From Chinchilla lanigera (taxonomy: Eukaryota; Chordata; Mammalia; Rodentia; Chinchillidae), in contig NW_004955435.1 in the NCBI RefSeq assembly GCF_000276665.1, positions 4,404,122 to 4,468,121 of the forward strand: 64,000 nt of DNA, written 5' to 3'. A program made the translations under genes and the position numbers. Shown here piece by piece: positions 55,031 to 64,000 of this stretch (within the stretch, counting starts at the first letter, position 1; every line of letters starts with the position of its first letter). Under the pieces are notes generated by a model. The model did not search any database, was not told the origin of the DNA, and worked only from the letters and a program-made list of their open reading frames with translations.

Positions 55031-55920
55031 TAATTGTGGTGGATGGACAAGTGTTGGTGAACCTGTAACACCCAGCTGAACTGAGTCAGCATGGTGCTGG
55101 GTGTGGGAGGCCCACCAGAGGATTGTTGCCAACAGCATAAGAGGCAGAACTGGAAAAGAAAAAGTGAAGGCTGTTGGGAGCTGAGGGAGGCTCTTGGAAG
55201 CTGTTGAGAAGCTGTAAGGAGCTGTTGGTTCTCTTGGAGGAGCTTGTCATGCTGGCTTTCCTGATAAACTTGGCTGTTCTCATCTTTCAAGGAGCTCAGG
55301 ACCTTGTTGTCACTGAGGATGGCTTTGGTTCACTTTGGGGAAGCTCTGGTCCTCACTCTGAGCATTGCTTCTTGGCTCCAGAGGGGAAGATGGTACACTG
55401 CTCAGTCTCCTGGAGAAGCTTGTCGCATTGGATTCCTGATGGGAACTCCACTGTCCTGATCCTCAGAGGAGCTCTGGACCTCACTGTTGCTGAGGGTAGC
55501 TGTAATGCACTTGTGGAGAGCTCTGGCTCTTCTGAGCATCGCTTCCTGGCTCTAGTGCAGATCCTTCAGCCTGCTAGCACAGCTCCTTCATCCCGCCGGT
55601 ACAGACTTCCTAGATTCCACCACTGACCTTGGGACCCTCCCAGCACAGATCCATGAAACAGGCTTGCATAAGACATTGTCGTGGGCTCTAGGCCTCCAGT
55701 TCTACATGTGAGAGGCATTGTTATGGGCTCTAGATCTTCAACTGGACTCATGCAGGACATTTCCATGGCATCCAGGCCCTCAGCTGGATTCTTTAGTATT
55801 TAGTGTGTGGACAGATTTCCTGCATTCTCATGTATATGATTCTTTGGGTGACTATTATAAATAATCTTATAAAATATGTGTCCTGTATTATATTCTTTCT
55901 CCTAGCAATAACCCCCAAAC
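55031..55920 (+). mobile_element. Unidentified LTR-like block with a 175-bp internal duplication
   Basis: The block opens at tgttggtgaacctgtaaca and carries many ggagctgttgg/ggagctctgg words. Two related units begin ttggaggagcttgtca (55235) and ctggagaagcttgtcg (55410), about 175 bp apart, and share gagctcaggacct/gagctctggacct and gagcattgcttcttggctc/gagcatcgcttcctggctc. An A/T-rich segment (tattataaataatcttataa) near 55845-55870 could be a TATA or poly(A) region. An open frame of 150 codons (55174-55626) spans both units and repeats a similar 36-residue block. It has no known domain. It may be an ERV LTR, but I cannot name it. Confidence 0.4.
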
Positions 55921-56074
55921 CACGATACCAATGATGGCAAACCCTTCAGAGACTGAGTGCCCAAACTGCCACCCAAAACTCACTGATTTATCACAAAATG
56001 CCAGCACTACAATTAAACCTGAATACTGAGGGATTACATTAGGAAAAGCAACTCATACATTGACATCATTCATC

Positions 56075-56870
56075 TTAACAAGAAAAGCACAATAGCAGAG
56101 CTTTCAATGATCCAAACAGCTTTTTACTGAAATTTAAAAGTTTGCATTTGGCCTGCTTTTGCACAACTAACATGATCTTTGCTGTTGTACTCCCCCTGAT
56201 AATTCGCAAACCTTGGTTCACACTTAATAGTTTCAAAGCAACACACACAGCACTAAGGTCATCTGTTAGTTTGTTTCTTGTATCAGATATGATACAATTC
56301 AAAGCTGAAAAGAGCTGCTTATAAGCATAATATGATCCAAAGAAAGTAAGAAAAGCAATCCCAAGTGCTTTCATTGACTTAAAATTATGTGGCAGAGAAT
56401 TCCACACTTTAAGGGTTTCACTTTCAGAACTGACAGCTGTGCTGTCCTTTGTCACCCATTCACACTGTCCTCTCTCTCAAGTGTTGCACACAGGTCATAG
56501 AATTTATTTTTCCAGATAGAGCTTTCTTGAAATTCCAATAGCTCCACTTCCATATTTCCATAATCTCACCATGTAAGCAGGGAAGATCAAGTTCTTTGAA
56601 TTTGGCTTCTTCTGGAGAAGTAAGAAAATGCAGAGTTGACTCCATCTTACGGAACTGTAAAAATCTCTTAATCAAATTCTCCTTTGCAGCTGCTGCAGTA
56701 TTAGAAAATCCCTTGTAGATTTCCTGATGGTCGTACAATTGTCTGAAAATGTTGTAGAGTAGGTTCCATAGGGTAATGGTTAGCACTCTGGATTCTGAAA
56801 ATGTTGTAGAATTTTCTAAATTCCTTTTTAAATTTGGAAAATATTTCAGCTGCCCACTTTCAAGGTCTGG
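56075..56870 (-). pseudogene. hAT-type transposase relic (C-terminal part)
   Basis: hAT transposases (Charlie/ZBED group) cut and paste DNA in the nucleus, and their C-terminal hATC region drives dimerisation. On the minus strand the upstream segment reads ENLIKRFLQFRKMESTLHFL (about 56670-56600), like the 'RF-DFR-E' stretch before the hATC region. Downstream, LTFFGSYYAYKQLFSALNCI (about 56345-56280) followed by TRNKLTDD matches the hATC pattern LFGSTY-CEQLFS-M...R-RLTD. A frameshift lies at about 56456-56460. The N-terminal zinc finger and most of the catalytic core are absent. A tRNA-Gln half is inserted at 56762-56799, and an ID SINE lies beyond it. Confidence 0.75.
56742..56810 (+). pseudogene. 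Retroposed 5' half of tRNA-Gln with target duplication
   Basis: The segment 56762-56799 (38 nt, ggttccatagggtaatggtt then agcactctggattctgaa) matches the first 38 nt of nuclear tRNA-Gln(CTG), with three differences (positions 9, 11 and 32). It stops at the anticodon loop. The anticodon stem 3' arm, T arm and acceptor 3' strand are absent. A 17-bp perfect direct repeat (tctgaaaatgttgtaga) lies at 56742-56758 and 56794-56810, so the last six tRNA bases overlap the right copy. There is no A-tail. It cannot fold as a tRNA. Confidence 0.85.
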
Positions 56871-56871
56871 G

Positions 56872-56962
56872 CAGCACAGGCTGGGAATATAGCTCAGGGG
56901 TACAAGTGCCTTCCTGGCAAGCGCAAGGTCCTGAGTTCGATTCCCGGTACCGGGAGAAAAAA
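56872..56962 (+). mobile_element. ID-type SINE beside the hAT relic
   Basis: The words caggctgggaatatagctca, tgagttcgattcccggtacc and a short A tail are present. The 10-bp flank aaggtctggg occurs at 56862-56871 and 56963-56972. Confidence 0.92.
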
Positions 56963-56972
56963 AAGGTCTGGG

Positions 56973-57849
56973 TGACTTGGTTCAGGTGGCACCAGAGAAG
57001 GCTCTGCAGCGTGTGTGCCACAGGCTCCCCCTCTGCACTGGGCCATTCTGCCCACCTCCACTCATGCAGCAGTGAGCACTTTGCTTTGTGAGCGTAGCAT
57101 GACAACTGATTTGCTTTTCTATTTCTGCTTTTTTTATTAATACATGTTTCCAGGGATGCAAAGAGGAATTAAAATGTGTTGAATACATGTACCAACTCCC
57201 CACAGTGAATGTAATCATCTTTTTGTCCTTTAATTACTTCAAGTAAAAAGGTAATAATAATAATTACTTCAAGTTCGTGTCTCACCTCTCCAACCAGAAG
57301 CAACTCATTGAAAGAAAGGGTACCGATTAAGAATCTCTTGTACCCCGTAACTCCAGGTCATGCATTATAACTTCTAACTCTTGCCATCTACTTTTACACC
57401 AGTTGGCAGGCAACAAAACATTTGGTAACACTAGCTTAATAAGATACTTGAAAGCAGACAAGGCTTTATTGCATCTCTGTTTTCCAAAGGCTGAATTTGG
57501 TCATGAGTATGTACTTTTAATACACACCAGGTCACTAGACTATGTGCCTTTGTGAAATATAGTTCTAGATATTTTGTGATCCAGCTACTTCCAGAGATAT
57601 AATAAATTTTATCAACCTGAGGCTTCATTCCTAAACTCCAAACTCCACATGTAATTGTCTATTTAACATCTCCATGTGGATAACTGACCTGCGGAAAACC
57701 GAGCCCCTGGTCTGTCCTCACCCGACAACAACAGAAAACAAAAAGACTATCTCACCAGCTTTCCTTTCTCAACTGACAGCAGCCTCTGTTTGCTCAGGTC
57801 GAGAGTCATAGCGTTATCTAGAATCTTCTCTTTCTCTCGAATCTTTCAT
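56973..57849. other. Intergenic sequence, no gene seen
   Basis: No gene is recognised. Part of 56973-57230 may continue the hAT element beyond the ID, but I cannot read a coding frame in it. The words taattacttcaag occur twice near 57230-57275. Confidence 0.4.
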
Positions 57850-58330
57850 CCAATCTCAGGAAATCCTATTGGTTCTCCCAAGAAGATTAAGCTATATCCA
57901 TACTTCCAACAGTTCCCACCGCCCTCATTGCTACCACTTTAGACCAAGCCACCATGGCTTCTTACCCGGGCTTCCTGACCCCGTTCTTGGCAAACAGTCC
58001 CCTATTCAAGACACCTCGTGGCTTCTCACCCCACAGGGTGAAAGGCAAACTGTGTGTAATGGCCTACAAGATCCCGCATGGGCTAGAACCTGCTGTATTT
58101 CCAGCCACGTCTCTTGGTACCCTTCCCTCCGTCCTTCCCCCAAACCACACTAGCCTTGTTCCCACCGCATGCGAGCTGCAGTCCACCACAGGCTTTGCAC
58201 ACGCTTTTCCTGCTGTACTCTTTCCCACAGCATCCTACCGGCTGACCTCTCTACCCACCCGCCGCCTTTCAGGCCTTATTCCCATTCTCTTTTCCCACTC
58301 AGACATGTTAAAGGTCCAATTCTGAATGTG
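57850..58330 (+). mobile_element. L2 LINE fragment
   Basis: The words gtaatggcctacaagatccc, caaaccacactagccttgtt, ggctttgcacacgcttttcc are the sense L2 segment that precedes its 3' end. Open frames here are L2 remnants and lack the reverse transcriptase. Confidence 0.65.
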
Positions 58331-58747
58331 AATTTGTATTTCCCTCCCTTGCTTTTCCTCCCCGTAGTATCACCACTGTAGCTGTGACGAGAATCTGCCT
58401 CTCAGACATCCATCCGCGGAAGGGTGATTGAGCAAAGGTTCCAGATGTTGTACTGCGAGATGCATCTCTGTGTTTACATTCTAGGCCATCTTTCCCAGGG
58501 GGCACGCCCAGCTGTCACTGGACATGGCAGGAAGGCTAGCGTAGGCTCACTCTGGGGAGACACAGGGCCAGCCTGTGCTGACTTTGGACCCGAGTCTCGG
58601 ATGGCCTTGCCGATGACCCTCAGGCTGCACTGCACGTTAGCTGCTTCAAGCAAACTTCCCTCCCCGTTTCTTTCACTTGGGTCTCCCAAACTGTCCCAGC
58701 TCCGGGCCTTTCTGTCTAGCTCCCCAGCACTATATATATATAATATA
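58331..58747. other. Intergenic sequence ending in a TA repeat
   Basis: A GC-richer unique stretch with no recognised gene. It ends in tatatatataatata at the edge of the gap. Confidence 0.45.
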
Positions 58748-59177
58748 NNNNNNNNNNNNNNNNNNNNNNNNNNNNNNNNNNNNNNNNNNNNNNNNNNNNN
58801 NNNNNNNNNNNNNNNNNNNNNNNNNNNNNNNNNNNNNNNNNNNNNNNNNNNNNNNNNNNNNNNNNNNNNNNNNNNNNNNNNNNNNNNNNNNNNNNNNNNN
58901 NNNNNNNNNNNNNNNNNNNNNNNNNNNNNNNNNNNNNNNNNNNNNNNNNNNNNNNNNNNNNNNNNNNNNNNNNNNNNNNNNNNNNNNNNNNNNNNNNNNN
59001 NNNNNNNNNNNNNNNNNNNNNNNNNNNNNNNNNNNNNNNNNNNNNNNNNNNNNNNNNNNNNNNNNNNNNNNNNNNNNNNNNNNNNNNNNNNNNNNNNNNN
59101 NNNNNNNNNNNNNNNNNNNNNNNNNNNNNNNNNNNNNNNNNNNNNNNNNNNNNNNNNNNNNNNNNNNNNNNNNNNNN
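58748..59177. other. Assembly gap (430 N) in a TA microsatellite
   Basis: A run of N flanked on the left by tatatatataatata and on the right by an (AT)n run at 59192-59213. The gap therefore lies in, or is caused by, a TA-rich repeat. Confidence 0.99.
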
Positions 59178-59284
59178 TATAGTGCTTATGCTATATATAT
59201 ATATATATATATATGGTGCTTATGTCCTAATAAAATTTTGCACATTTAAACTAGCATTTAGAATGCTACCCACAGCATTTCTTT

Positions 59285-59480
59285 CTCATAACACTCAGGA
59301 AAGCAATGTCCTGTTCATCTACCATATTGTTTGCTTATTAATTTGTGTTTTATTGCCTAACAGAACACAAATCCCAGGAGAGTGGGAATTTTGTTAATTT
59401 ATGCAGCCCAAATACTTAGCACTGTGCCTGACAGGTGCTCAATAAATATGCACAAGATGAATGAATAACGAATGCTTAAT
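59285..59480 (+). mobile_element. L2 LINE 3' end
   Basis: The words tgtcctgttcatctaccata, cagcccaaatacttagcact, gtgcctgacaggtgctcaat and aaatatgcacaagatgaatg are the canonical sense L2 end. It may belong to the L2 at 57.9 kb. Confidence 0.82.
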
Positions 59481-60949
59481 TACTAGCAACTATTAGTACC
59501 ACCAAATAGAGAAATTGATAAAAACATGGCGATACAATCCATTGTCACCACTCTGCTCCTTTCTAAATTCCCAGTTTCTCTTATTTTATGTAGACCCCTC
59601 ACACATACACACATGCTGGAAAACCCTTGTGTTTTCCTATAGCAAAAATGAGATTGGAGAGGAAAGTTGGTTTTAGGGAAAGATCCAGATTAAAAATTGA
59701 ATGACTGCCCATCTGTTCTGGGCAGCAAACTTACAACTCTGACTGAGATATTTATCACGACTGCTTTCTTGTCTTTAACTTCAGCCAAGATCTGCAGATA
59801 AACAAAAATTTTAAAGATTTGATTTTTTTTTAAGTTTGAATATCCATCCACTAGTTATCAAACTTGGCCCAGACCTAATCAGTTCTCCTTTCTCTAGTCT
59901 CCCCAAATGTCTGTAATAACAAGGGTAAGCAAATGCTCTCAAATATGATTCTGATGCTGGGATCTGGTGAGTTTCCTCTCAGAGAGACCGATGCTTCCTG
60001 TGGACTCCATGTTTGACGAGCTCCAAGTGACAAAATGGGGACATCTCCTTCCACTAGAGCTCTTAAGTTGCTCTACAAGAGAACCCCGTAGAGTCTGGGC
60101 CCAGCCCTAAATGTCTGGGCGGATGGAGCAGGATGGTAGAATCCAGCTCTCCCTCATGAAGACTGGGTTACCCGTCAGCCTGCGCCCGACCTTGCCTCCT
60201 GTCCTTGGGCAAGCCTTCAGAAATGCTGTTACAAAGTCAGGCAGCTGAGGCCCCAATCCTGGCTTTACTACTCACGAACTATGTGGCAAATTACCTCCCT
60301 GGACCCGCTGTTCTGTCTTTAAAATAAAGATGATAGCACCCATTGCTCCACACCTTGTAAGATAAATAGGACAAGACATACGTGCCTATAGAAAATCCTC
60401 AGTAAATATTGGCTATAACTATTACTGATGTCCAAGACACAATTCAACCACATACTCAACCACGTATTCAATATTTGGTTTGTTCTTTTAACCTCCTGGT
60501 TATGTGCTGATAGCAAGGTGCTTGATGACATCCAAAAGCATAATGAGGTAGATGATAATTAGGGTTACTACATCAAAATTTTATTAAAGAACAAGTAGGG
60601 GAAAGAAAACAGACAGTCAGTGGCGAAGCACCCTGTCTGCTTTGCCCTGAGTGTCACCGGGCTTCACAGCCTTTTTCTAAACGGTGAGAGAGTTTTCACG
60701 GCATCAGGCTGCTGGTGTTTACAGAATGTTTCATCGCTTTCAAAGGCTCACCCCTTTCTCTTGCGTAACTTGTGAGGTCAGAATGGGCACCAACCTGAGA
60801 GCCAGGAGTGTCATCTCTGAACAAGGTCCAAGACCCAACAGCGTGTCCGAGCCGAGCACCACCTCGGGGCGGCACTTGCAGTTGAAACCGCGCTGAACAC
60901 TCGCTGGGCCAACTTTTTAAGACTGTCACGTTAACACCTCCACGTCCTT
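59481..60949. other. Proximal upstream region of PALMD, no gene seen
   Basis: Mostly unique, becoming CpG-richer from about 60600. One antisense MIR lies inside it. No exon is recognised. Confidence 0.5.
60235..60425 (-). mobile_element. MIR SINE, antisense
   Basis: The order aatcctggctttactactca, gtggcaaattacctccctgg, gttctgtctttaaaataaag and aatcctcagtaaatattggc is antisense MIR. Confidence 0.75.
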
Positions 60950-61649
60950 CATGACCTAGGAGTCCGGCGTTTGCTGCGAACTGCCGAAAGTGGGGAGGCG
61001 GGGGCGGGGAGGACAGTCTGACATAAACGCCACTATGCGAAGTTCAAAAGTAACCCTGGAAGTTTCAATTATTATTAAAGCCAGACAGAGGGAGAAAGGC
61101 AAACAAGTGGCTTGGCACCTGTGCCCGGGCACGGTGAGGCTCTCTGCTTGTGGGCGCCGGAGGAAAAGCGCAGGAGGACGAGCTCGGTAGAGACCCACGG
61201 GTGGGGAGGGGGCGCTCGTGGCCGAGCACAGCTGACTGAGCGCTCAGCGCGCTGCTTCCCGCTGCTCCCCGGGAGCATAATGGGTTGGGTAAGGAACAGT
61301 TAATCAGAAAATGTGCCCTGCTAACTGCGCGCATTAGAACAAAGCCCTGGCAGCTCCTGGAGGAAAAGGGCTTGTGCTGCTGCCGTTCAAACTTGTCAGT
61401 CAACTGGTGCCAGCAGCCTCAGCGTCTGCCTCCCCAGCACGCCCTCATTACATGTGTCCGCCCGGCCCGAGCCGTGCGGCGGCGGAGAGGCGCTCCTGAC
61501 AGGCAGGAGTTTCTCCCTTTCTCCCTGGTTCAAAGCGCGGATTTCTCCCGGCTTCTCCGCTGCCACCCCCGCTGCTCTCCCCAAGGAGGCTCCCTGATTT
61601 ATGGTAGCTTTGGGCTTCCTGCTGCGCCTGCCTGTCCCTGACTTCTAGA
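60950..61649 (+). promoter_or_regulatory. PALMD: PALMD promoter and 5' UTR region
   Basis: CpG and GC content rise clearly here against the AT-rich background. A GC box (gggggcgggga, 61000-61010) fits Sp1/KLF binding. There is no convincing TATA box at a fixed distance, and attattaaag near 61068 is only a weak candidate. The start site cannot be placed by eye, so the split between promoter and 5' UTR is open. Two short upstream frames of 15 codons each are present, at 61452-61499 and 61601-61648. The second ends one base before the PALMD start codon. Confidence 0.7.
61601..61648 (+). other. Upstream ORF abutting the PALMD start codon
   Basis: ATG at 61601 opens a 15-codon frame that ends with TAG at 61646-61648. 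The PALMD ATG follows at 61650, one base later, in another frame. The uORF start has T at -3 and G at +4, a weak-to-medium context. The PALMD start has A at -3 and G at +4, a strong one. This arrangement could allow leaky scanning and limit or tune PALMD translation. Whether this part of the 5' UTR is always transcribed is not known. Confidence 0.6.
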
Positions 61650-61694
61650 ATGGAAGAAGCTGAGCTGCTGAAGGGAAGACTCCAAGCCATCACA
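61650..61694 (+). CDS. PALMD: Palmdelphin, first coding exon
   Basis: Palmdelphin is a cytosolic, paralemmin-family protein with an N-terminal coiled coil. It is expressed in heart, vessel and other tissues and has been linked to actin and nuclear organisation. The exon encodes MEEAELLKGRLQAIT, which matches the human start apart from one residue (L for V at position 7, from memory). It is followed directly by the donor GTAAGT at 61695-61700, so the intron is phase 0 and the coiled-coil heptads continue in the next exon, outside the window. The start is chosen because of the family match, a strong Kozak context (A at -3, G at +4) and an in-frame TAG at 61605-61607 upstream. Only these 15 codons of a protein of about 550 residues lie in the window. 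Confidence 0.93.
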
Positions 61695-64000
61695 GTAAGT
61701 CTGCGCACTCCGTAAGGTGGTTGCTAGCTGCCCGGGCACAAGCCCCTTGTAAGTGGAAAAACAGAACTGTCAGCCTTCGTGCCCGCCCCTGCCTCCCTTA
61801 ACCCTTGTGACCCTCTGGAGGACTGCAGGGCAAAGCTCCTGGTTTCCATAGTCGGTACCTATCTTAAACAGCAGTCAAAGCTTTTAAGGAAGTTTGGCGA
61901 CCTATCATTCACCTTTTGTGTACCTTAAAAGCGCAATTTCTATTTGACAGGTGAGGTCAAAACACAGATCCCTGGTTTCAGAAACGTTTAAAGCAGTGGA
62001 TGCAGCAAAAAGTTCAAATTATTTAAAGGGAGTAAGGGAGAGAAAGAAATAAAAATAATCCACAACTTTTCATTTGCAGTGTCATAGTATGTCCCAGAAA
62101 GCCTAACAGAATTCAGGTGAATGTCGGGCTACTTAAGCGAAGCGTTAAACAGAGAAAAGTAGTAAAAGCGCAATTCAGATTAATTCTCAGAGACGGGCTT
62201 CCAGCACATTATAAACTGAGTAAGATTCTGATAGAGGAATGTGGTGCACGCAGTGGATTTGAAAAATATTTCATTAATGCTGGGAAGGAAAATAATGCAT
62301 TTTTATGTTTGTTCTGGGAAAGAATCAAGGCAAGAAATGAATTACTTTTCTTAAGTGATCCAGCTATTTTTTATTTTATGAAATGCTGTGTTTGGCAGGA
62401 ACCTGCGAACCTGTGACTCAGTCACTTATCATCCACTGCAATGTTTGATATAACTTTTTAAGGAAAAAAATCTTTGGAAATCAACACCTTAATTTCTCAC
62501 ATTTTCTGCTACTGAAGTTGACTATCAGGAATAAAGGAATACTTTTTAAAAACCGTTGCTATATCTGGGTAGGTAGGAGAATATCTTTCTTTGCTGTTCA
62601 AATTCTCATAGCACAACTACTAATACTAATCCTAATTTAGGCTTGTGATTAAATGGATATAGTAGCTCAGCTCCACCCAGAAAGGATTCGATAAGTGAAA
62701 ATGTTTTCTTTGCCAGTGACAAGGAACCAGGACCCTGTTAAGAGACTGTCCCTTGCCAGAAGGCAATACTTTGTTAAGTGTCTAACTTCTGATTATTCTA
62801 TTTTCCTTTCTTCAGCAAACCTTGGCCTGGATTGTTGTTTGTTTTGTTCTGTTGTTAAACCCAGCCACCGTCAGCTGTCCTGCTTTGAAGGGACAGGAAC
62901 ACCACTGCACTGTTGTTTTTGGCGGAGGCCCTTTACATTACAGCTGTTGTCTAAAGGTTACTTTCCTAGACTGTGAGAGTTTTGGGGTCACAAGCTCCAC
63001 TTCTAACTGCTTCTGTCTCCTAACTGACTAAATGAAATCATATCTTCAACGAACATGCAGGTCCACCTCCTTTTTTGAACTGAGGCTCACCCTATTTTAA
63101 GCTCACTGCCTTTGGTGAACCTTGAAACTCGCTGAAGCCACATGTATTCCAGAGATACGGCTGTGTTCAGTTACTCGGGAGCACCAGGAATTTCCACTGA
63201 GGCCCCAGATGCAAAAAGAGACAGAATAAGGCTTACCGCGGCTTAAGAGCAGTCATGTGGGTACAAAGGTTCCTGAAACATTCGCTTTTTTGATGTTTTT
63301 TTAAAAATTAAACTAGCTTTTTGAATGATTCCATTAACCTAAACATATCCTATTAAGAAGAATCAAACAAATCTCCAACATAAAACCATAAAGTAATTCT
63401 AGCAGAGAAGTAATATACTTGTATAAAGTTGCAAGGGAAAAATTAGAAAGCGTTTATGGGGATGACCCACTAGTCTACACCTCATCAGGCTAAATCCAGT
63501 CACATTTGTCACCACCTAGAGGAAAAATGGAGCACTGGTGTCCATGGAAACAACACAGCCCCTCTCCTCCCTGCAGGACACTCTGGGAAATGCCAGCTTT
63601 CCCCTCCCTGGCCTTACCCAGGAAGCCAGCTCAGCTACTCCCTTTCTCCCTGAGAAAATATAAAGGCACAGTACTGAGGGAGTTCGCAAGGATTATCTCA
63701 CTTTGAGAAGTATTTAAAATCTTCAAACTCTCTGACCTGGACTAAAACTCAAAGATGACCTTCTCACTTGAACTGTGGTCCCACACTGAAATAGTTTTCA
63801 TAGGCTTCAGAGGCAATCACCAGATCTACCAAGATACAGCTCACAGGGTTCATTTTGGAAAAGAAAAACTTTTATACCTAAGACCTGCTTGAATATTTTA
63901 TTAAAATGTGTCCCACCAATTCCTGGCTATAAAGTAAAATAATCTTTACTGTTACATTTATTCCACCTGGTTTAAAGTGTCTAAAAAGTCACTACAAAGA
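61695..64000 (+). other. PALMD: PALMD intron 1 (5' part)
   Basis: The intron starts with GTAAGT and continues beyond the window. The first few hundred bases keep moderate GC, then it becomes AT-rich. No repeat family is clear by eye. Open frames at 62117-62416 and 62695-63031 have no recognisable product and lack exon signals. The first part of a first intron often holds regulatory DNA, but nothing specific can be read here. Confidence 0.85.

Noticed and set aside
57869..58325. Overlapping frames of 94 and 123 codons as a novel gene
   Set aside because: The DNA matches the L2 LINE segment before its 3' end, and neither frame has a Kozak start with splice context.
61285..61641. 118-codon frame overlapping the PALMD 5' UTR
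   Set aside because: It begins at a non-ATG codon, runs through the CpG-rich leader, has no recognised product, and the PALMD start downstream has the family match.
62117..63031. Open frames in PALMD intron 1 as a second PALMD exon
   Set aside because: The next PALMD exon should continue with the coiled-coil DKRKIQ-type sequence. No such codons, and no matching acceptor, are found before the window ends.

Overview
The window is mammalian nuclear DNA from a rodent. It is AT-rich, dense in interspersed repeats and interrupted by two assembly gaps. The tRNA-Ala-derived ID-type SINEs and the B1-dID dimers (a 7SL-derived B1 half joined to an ID half) point to the squirrel-related rodents (squirrels, mountain beaver, dormice). 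That placement is inferred from SINE type and not proven. There is no bacterial, phage, plasmid or CRISPR content.

Only one gene is supported. Near the right end, 61650-61694 on the + strand is the first coding exon of PALMD (palmdelphin). It holds 15 codons that match the known start of the protein, followed by a GTAAGT splice donor. The CpG-rich 700 bp before it is the likely promoter and 5' UTR, and everything after it is the start of intron 1. The remaining 61 kb is intergenic DNA upstream of PALMD. In human the interval upstream of PALMD carries regulatory variants linked to calcific aortic valve stenosis, so the repeat-free islands here are candidate regulatory DNA.

Region by region: 0-13 kb holds MaLR LTRs, a truncated L1 3' end, ID SINEs, an old L1 and an MLT1 LTR. 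13.3-19.1 kb is a nearly full-length but dead L1 with tandem 5'-UTR monomers, an ID at its 5' junction and another in its 3' UTR. 22-24 kb is an old antisense L1. 26.6-29.9 kb mixes MIR, L1, B1-dID and mariner remnants, plus a GC-rich coding-like island. 31-33 kb is MaLR. 38.5-41.3 kb is a second L1 of the same family, containing an ID and a gap. 42-44.4 kb holds L1, MIR, ID and L2. 44.4-50.4 kb is mostly repeat-poor. 50.8-57 kb is a stack of L2, MaLR LTR, an ERV-type LTR, B1-dID, a second mariner, MLT1, an unidentified LTR-like block and an antisense hAT transposase relic. 57.9-59.5 kb is L2 with a gap.

The most distinctive finding is a 38-nt copy of the 5' half of a tRNA-Gln inside the hAT relic. 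It is bounded by a 17-bp perfect direct repeat and has no A-tail, so it looks like a retroposed tRNA half. I found no novel multi-gene system.
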